Source of the DNA: Aquisalimonas sp.
Lineage (GTDB): Bacteria > Pseudomonadota > Gammaproteobacteria > Nitrococcales > Aquisalimonadaceae
DNA length: 8,739 nucleotides
Reading direction: 5' to 3'
Assembly (NCBI GenBank): GCA_007127625.1
Contig: SKYZ01000351.1
Span: 1 to 8,739, forward strand
Positions 6,716-8,739 of this stretch are shown in pieces (the stretch's first letter is position 1; each line of letters starts with the position of its first letter). Position numbers and translations under genes: made by a program. The notes under the pieces are model-generated. The model was not told the DNA's origin. It saw only the letters and a list, made by a program, of their open reading frames with translations, and did not search any database.

Positions 6716-8344
6716 TCATGTGTCTTCCTGCGCGCCGTCTGCCTTGCTGGCGGTGTCCACCAGTTCGTCCCGCAAGGTGCGCTTGAGCACCTTGCCGTTG
6801 GGGTTGCGGGGCAGCGGCTCACTGCGCAACGTGCATGCTTCGGGAACTTTGTAGTCCGACAGGACGGCCGCGCAATGCCGCGTCAGAGCCTCAGTGCTGA
6901 GCCCGGTATCAGTCGTCACAATGAACGCATGAACACGCTCGCCCAGGACCGGGCAAGGCCGACCCACGACTGCCGCCTCCACCACCCCCGGGTGTCCGAG
7001 CAGCGTATTCTCCACTTCGGTGGTGTAAATCTTGTAGCCGCCGCGGTTGATCATGTCCTTCTTGCGGTCGAAGACGTACAGGAACCCGTCGGCATCCTTG
7101 CTGCCGATGTCACCGGAGCGCCAGAAACCGGCGGTGAATTCGCGTGCCGTCGCCGCCTCGTTGTTCCAGTAACCGGGGACCACCATCGGCCCGCGAATCC
7201 AGACCTCGCCGGATTCACCCTCAGTAACCTCGCGCCCGGCATCATCCATGACGACCACCTCGGCACAGGGCAGGGCCGCACCAACGCTGTCGCCACGGCC
7301 GGCGGTATAGCCCGGCGGCATCAGAGTGGCTGGCGAACTGGTTTCCGTCGACCCATAGGCATTCATCAGCTGCAGGTCAGGCAACTTCTCCGCCAGAGTG
7401 TTGATCGTCACCTCCGGCATGGGCGCCCCGCCATAGCCACCAATCCGCCAGGCGGAGAGGTCATGGCGCTCGAATTCCGGGTCGAGGAGGCACAGGTTGT
7501 ACATGGCGGGTACGAGGATCGTGTGGGTCATGCGCTCGCGGGCTGCCAGCTCCAGAAAGCGGGCGGCCTTGAACTCGCGCTGGATGATGAGCGTGCCGGC
7601 GGCGCGCAGACTCGCGCCGGTCAGCGCCACCAGCCCCGTGACATGACTCATGGGAACGGTAATCAGGGAGCGATCCTCCGGACCGAGCCCCATGGCCCAT
7701 TCGAAGTGCATCAGCGAGTGGAGGATCCCGAAGTGCGTGAGCATGGCACCCTTCGGTTTGCCGGTGGTCCCGGAGGTATAGAGGATCGCGGCCGTATCGT
7801 CCTCGTCGACCGAGGTGGGTTCCGCCTGTTCACCGTGACCGAACAAGGATTCATATCCCGCTTCTCCGGACTCCGCGGCGACGCAGAAGCGGTGTTTCAG
7901 GTCCGGCACGTCCTCCTTCGCCGGTAGACGATCCCGGAGGGCAGGTTCGTAGACCACCAGCTTGGCCCCGGAGTCCGAGAGCATGTACTGGTAGCCGGGT
8001 TTCCGGTCCCGCGTGTTCATGGGAACAACCACGGCACCGCGCCGCCAGGTGGCGAGCATGAGCTCAACAAACGGGGTGCCGTTATCAAGGATCAGCGCCA
8101 CCCGGTCCCCGGATTCGATCCCATGCGCGGCAAGGCCGGCGGCTATCTGCGCCGCCCGTTGGTCCAGCTCGCGGTACGTCAGCCGCAGCTCATCGTGGAC
8201 GAGTGCCTCTCCGTCGCCCGATCGAGCCAGCGCCTCCGGCAGCAGGCGGTTCAGATTAGAAGGACGGTCCTGGAAGCAGCGGACCACCCGGTCGTGATAG
8301 TGCGTTTCCCGTCGCAGGGCAGGGAAAGCGTCACTTGCCCACAT
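6716..8344 (-). CDS. AMP-forming acyl-CoA ligase, copy 2 (complete)
   Basis: 542-residue ANL-superfamily enzyme forming acyl-CoA from a carboxylic acid, ATP and CoA. Motifs: P-loop YTSGTTGKPKG (189-199), PMSHVTG (231-237), YGSTETSS (330-337), SGDIG (410-414), the hinge DRKKDMINRGGYK (426-438) and the catalytic lysine Lys518 in NPNGK near the C-terminus. All are intact, so an active enzyme is expected. The last 13 residues (DTASKADGAQEDT) are a polar tail absent from copy 1. The ATG at 8344 is supported by AGGAG seven bases upstream. It begins 57 bases after the regulator gene stop and ends 80 bases before the TRAP binding-protein gene. The position suggests one transcription unit in which the imported acid is made into its CoA ester. 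Related FadD-like, cyclohexanecarboxylate or aromatic-acid ligases share these motifs, so substrate class is open. Confidence 0.96.
   Translation of the reverse strand: MWASDAFPALRRETHYHDRVVRCFQDRPSNLNRLLPEALARSGDGEALVHDELRLTYRELDQRAAQIAAGLAAHGIESGDRVALILDNGTPFVELMLATWRRGAVVVPMNTRDRKPGYQYMLSDSGAKLVVYEPALRDRLPAKEDVPDLKHRFCVAAESGEAGYESLFGHGEQAEPTSVDEDDTAAILYTSGTTGKPKGAMLTHFGILHSLMHFEWAMGLGPEDRSLITVPMSHVTGLVALTGASLRAAGTLIIQREFKAARFLELAARERMTHTILVPAMYNLCLLDPEFERHDLSAWRIGGYGGAPMPEVTINTLAEKLPDLQLMNAYGSTETSSPATLMPPGYTAGRGDSVGAALPCAEVVVMDDAGREVTEGESGEVWIRGPMVVPGYWNNEAATAREFTAGFWRSGDIGSKDADGFLYVFDRKKDMINRGGYKIYTTEVENTLLGHPGVVEAAVVGRPCPVLGERVHAFIVTTDTGLSTEALTRHCAAVLSDYKVPEACTLRSEPLPRNPNGKVLKRTLRDELVDTASKADGAQEDT
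6758..8137 (-). repeat. Right arm of a long diverged inverted repeat (ligase copy 2)
   Basis: Partner of 2-1381. The translated arms differ at about 66 of 460 residues. Long stretches such as the 42 residues spanning GESGEVWIRG to GDIGSKD are identical in protein. Whether enough DNA identity remains for homologous recombination was not computed. Confidence 0.75.
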
Positions 8345-8401
8345 GAAGACTCTCCTGCGTCTCGTTTTCGCGTTGGCGGTACTTTCTGAATTCTTGCGCC
8401 G

Positions 8402-8739
8402 TCACGCGTGTGCGCTCCGCCCGGACTCGGGCATGTCCACTGGCTGATCCAGCGGCAAGCGCGCGACCTCATAACCGCGCTGAAAGTCGATGACGTGCTT
8501 GTGCATCCAGTCGAAGGCCCGCTCACCGTCGCCCGCGCAGATCGCCTCGAACACCTCGCGGTGTGCCTTGAGCAATCTCGGCCCGGCCTGCGGCAGCAGT
8601 GGGATCAGTGCCTCCAGTGCCGGGCGTAGTAATAGCCCGATGGGCTCTCGCGAGAGACTCAGTGCACGATTGCGGGCGGCGGCGGCGACCAGCGACTGGA
8701 ACTCCGTGTCCAGTGCGGCCGGGGACTCGCCTCGCTCGA
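8402..8739 (-). CDS. GntR/FadR-subfamily transcriptional regulator, C-terminal FCD domain (5' end outside window)
   Basis: Only the last 111 residues are present. The frame runs from the right window edge to a TGA at 8402-8404. The visible part matches an FCD effector domain: DTEFQSLVAAAARNRAL, then about 30 residues later KAHREVFEAICAGDGERAF and WMHKHVIDFQRGY. The two His residues of the second half are 22 positions apart, the spacing of the C-terminal metal-ligand histidines in FCD proteins. The DTEFQ position is D-x3-H in most metal-binding members; here the His is Gln. The DNA-binding winged helix would lie beyond the window. It is 57 bases upstream of the ligase and in the same direction, so control of the ligase/transporter unit in response to the imported acid or its CoA ester is likely but inferred. 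The polar C-terminus (DMPESGRSAHA) is probably disordered. Confidence 0.85.
   Translation of the reverse strand, partial: ERGESPAALDTEFQSLVAAAARNRALSLSREPIGLLLRPALEALIPLLPQAGPRLLKAHREVFEAICAGDGERAFDWMHKHVIDFQRGYEVARLPLDQPVDMPESGRSAHA

Noticed and set aside
6875..7927. 350-residue plus-strand open frame opposite ligase copy 2
   Set aside because: It is antisense to a gene with all ANL motifs. A similar open antisense frame occurs opposite copy 1, as expected from G/C-rich third positions in homologous DNA. The product is rich in His, Arg and Gly and shows no recognisable domain.

Overview
The window is a compact, high-GC catabolic-type locus from a bacterium, most likely a halophilic or haloalkaliphilic gammaproteobacterium. 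That placement is inferred from the G/C-rich codon third positions, the Shine-Dalgarno sites, the TRAP/GntR/acyl-CoA ligase gene content and an extremely acidic periplasmic binding protein (about 68 Asp/Glu against 19 Lys/Arg in the mature part, with only three lysines). No RNA genes, transposases, CRISPR arrays or phage genes are visible.

Layout. On the plus strand, 2-1384 is the 3' part of an AMP-forming acyl-CoA ligase cut by the left window edge (copy 1). Everything else is on the minus strand. Read in the direction of transcription, right to left, it is: the C-terminal half of a GntR/FadR-type regulator (8402 to the window edge), a complete second acyl-CoA ligase (6716-8344, copy 2), a three-gene TRAP transporter in the order binding protein (5541-6635), large permease (4149-5456), small permease (3606-4130), then after a 209-base gap an FMN-dependent oxidoreductase of the nitronate monooxygenase / NADH:quinone reductase type (2419-3396), and a two-domain hotdog protein (1403-2326) that converges on copy 1 with only 18 bases between the stop codons.

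How the genes may work together (inference). The TRAP system would import a carboxylate using an ion gradient. One or both ligases would activate it to a CoA thioester. The hotdog protein and the flavoenzyme would act on the thioester or on redox products of the pathway. The GntR/FCD protein would sense the substrate or a CoA-derived metabolite and control the unit. The substrate cannot be read from the sequence.

The most notable features are these: two ligases about 86% identical over 460 gap-free residues, inverted around the transporter/enzyme block, with several substitutions clustered just after a conserved ligase motif; a P-M-Q order of the TRAP genes with a strong stem-loop between the binding-protein and permease genes; a hotdog protein that seems to lack the usual Asp-His hydratase pair; and a regulator whose FCD domain has Gln in place of one expected metal-ligand His. 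None of these by itself proves a new system. The cluster as a unit is a reasonable candidate for an uncharacterised carboxylate uptake and CoA-activation pathway.
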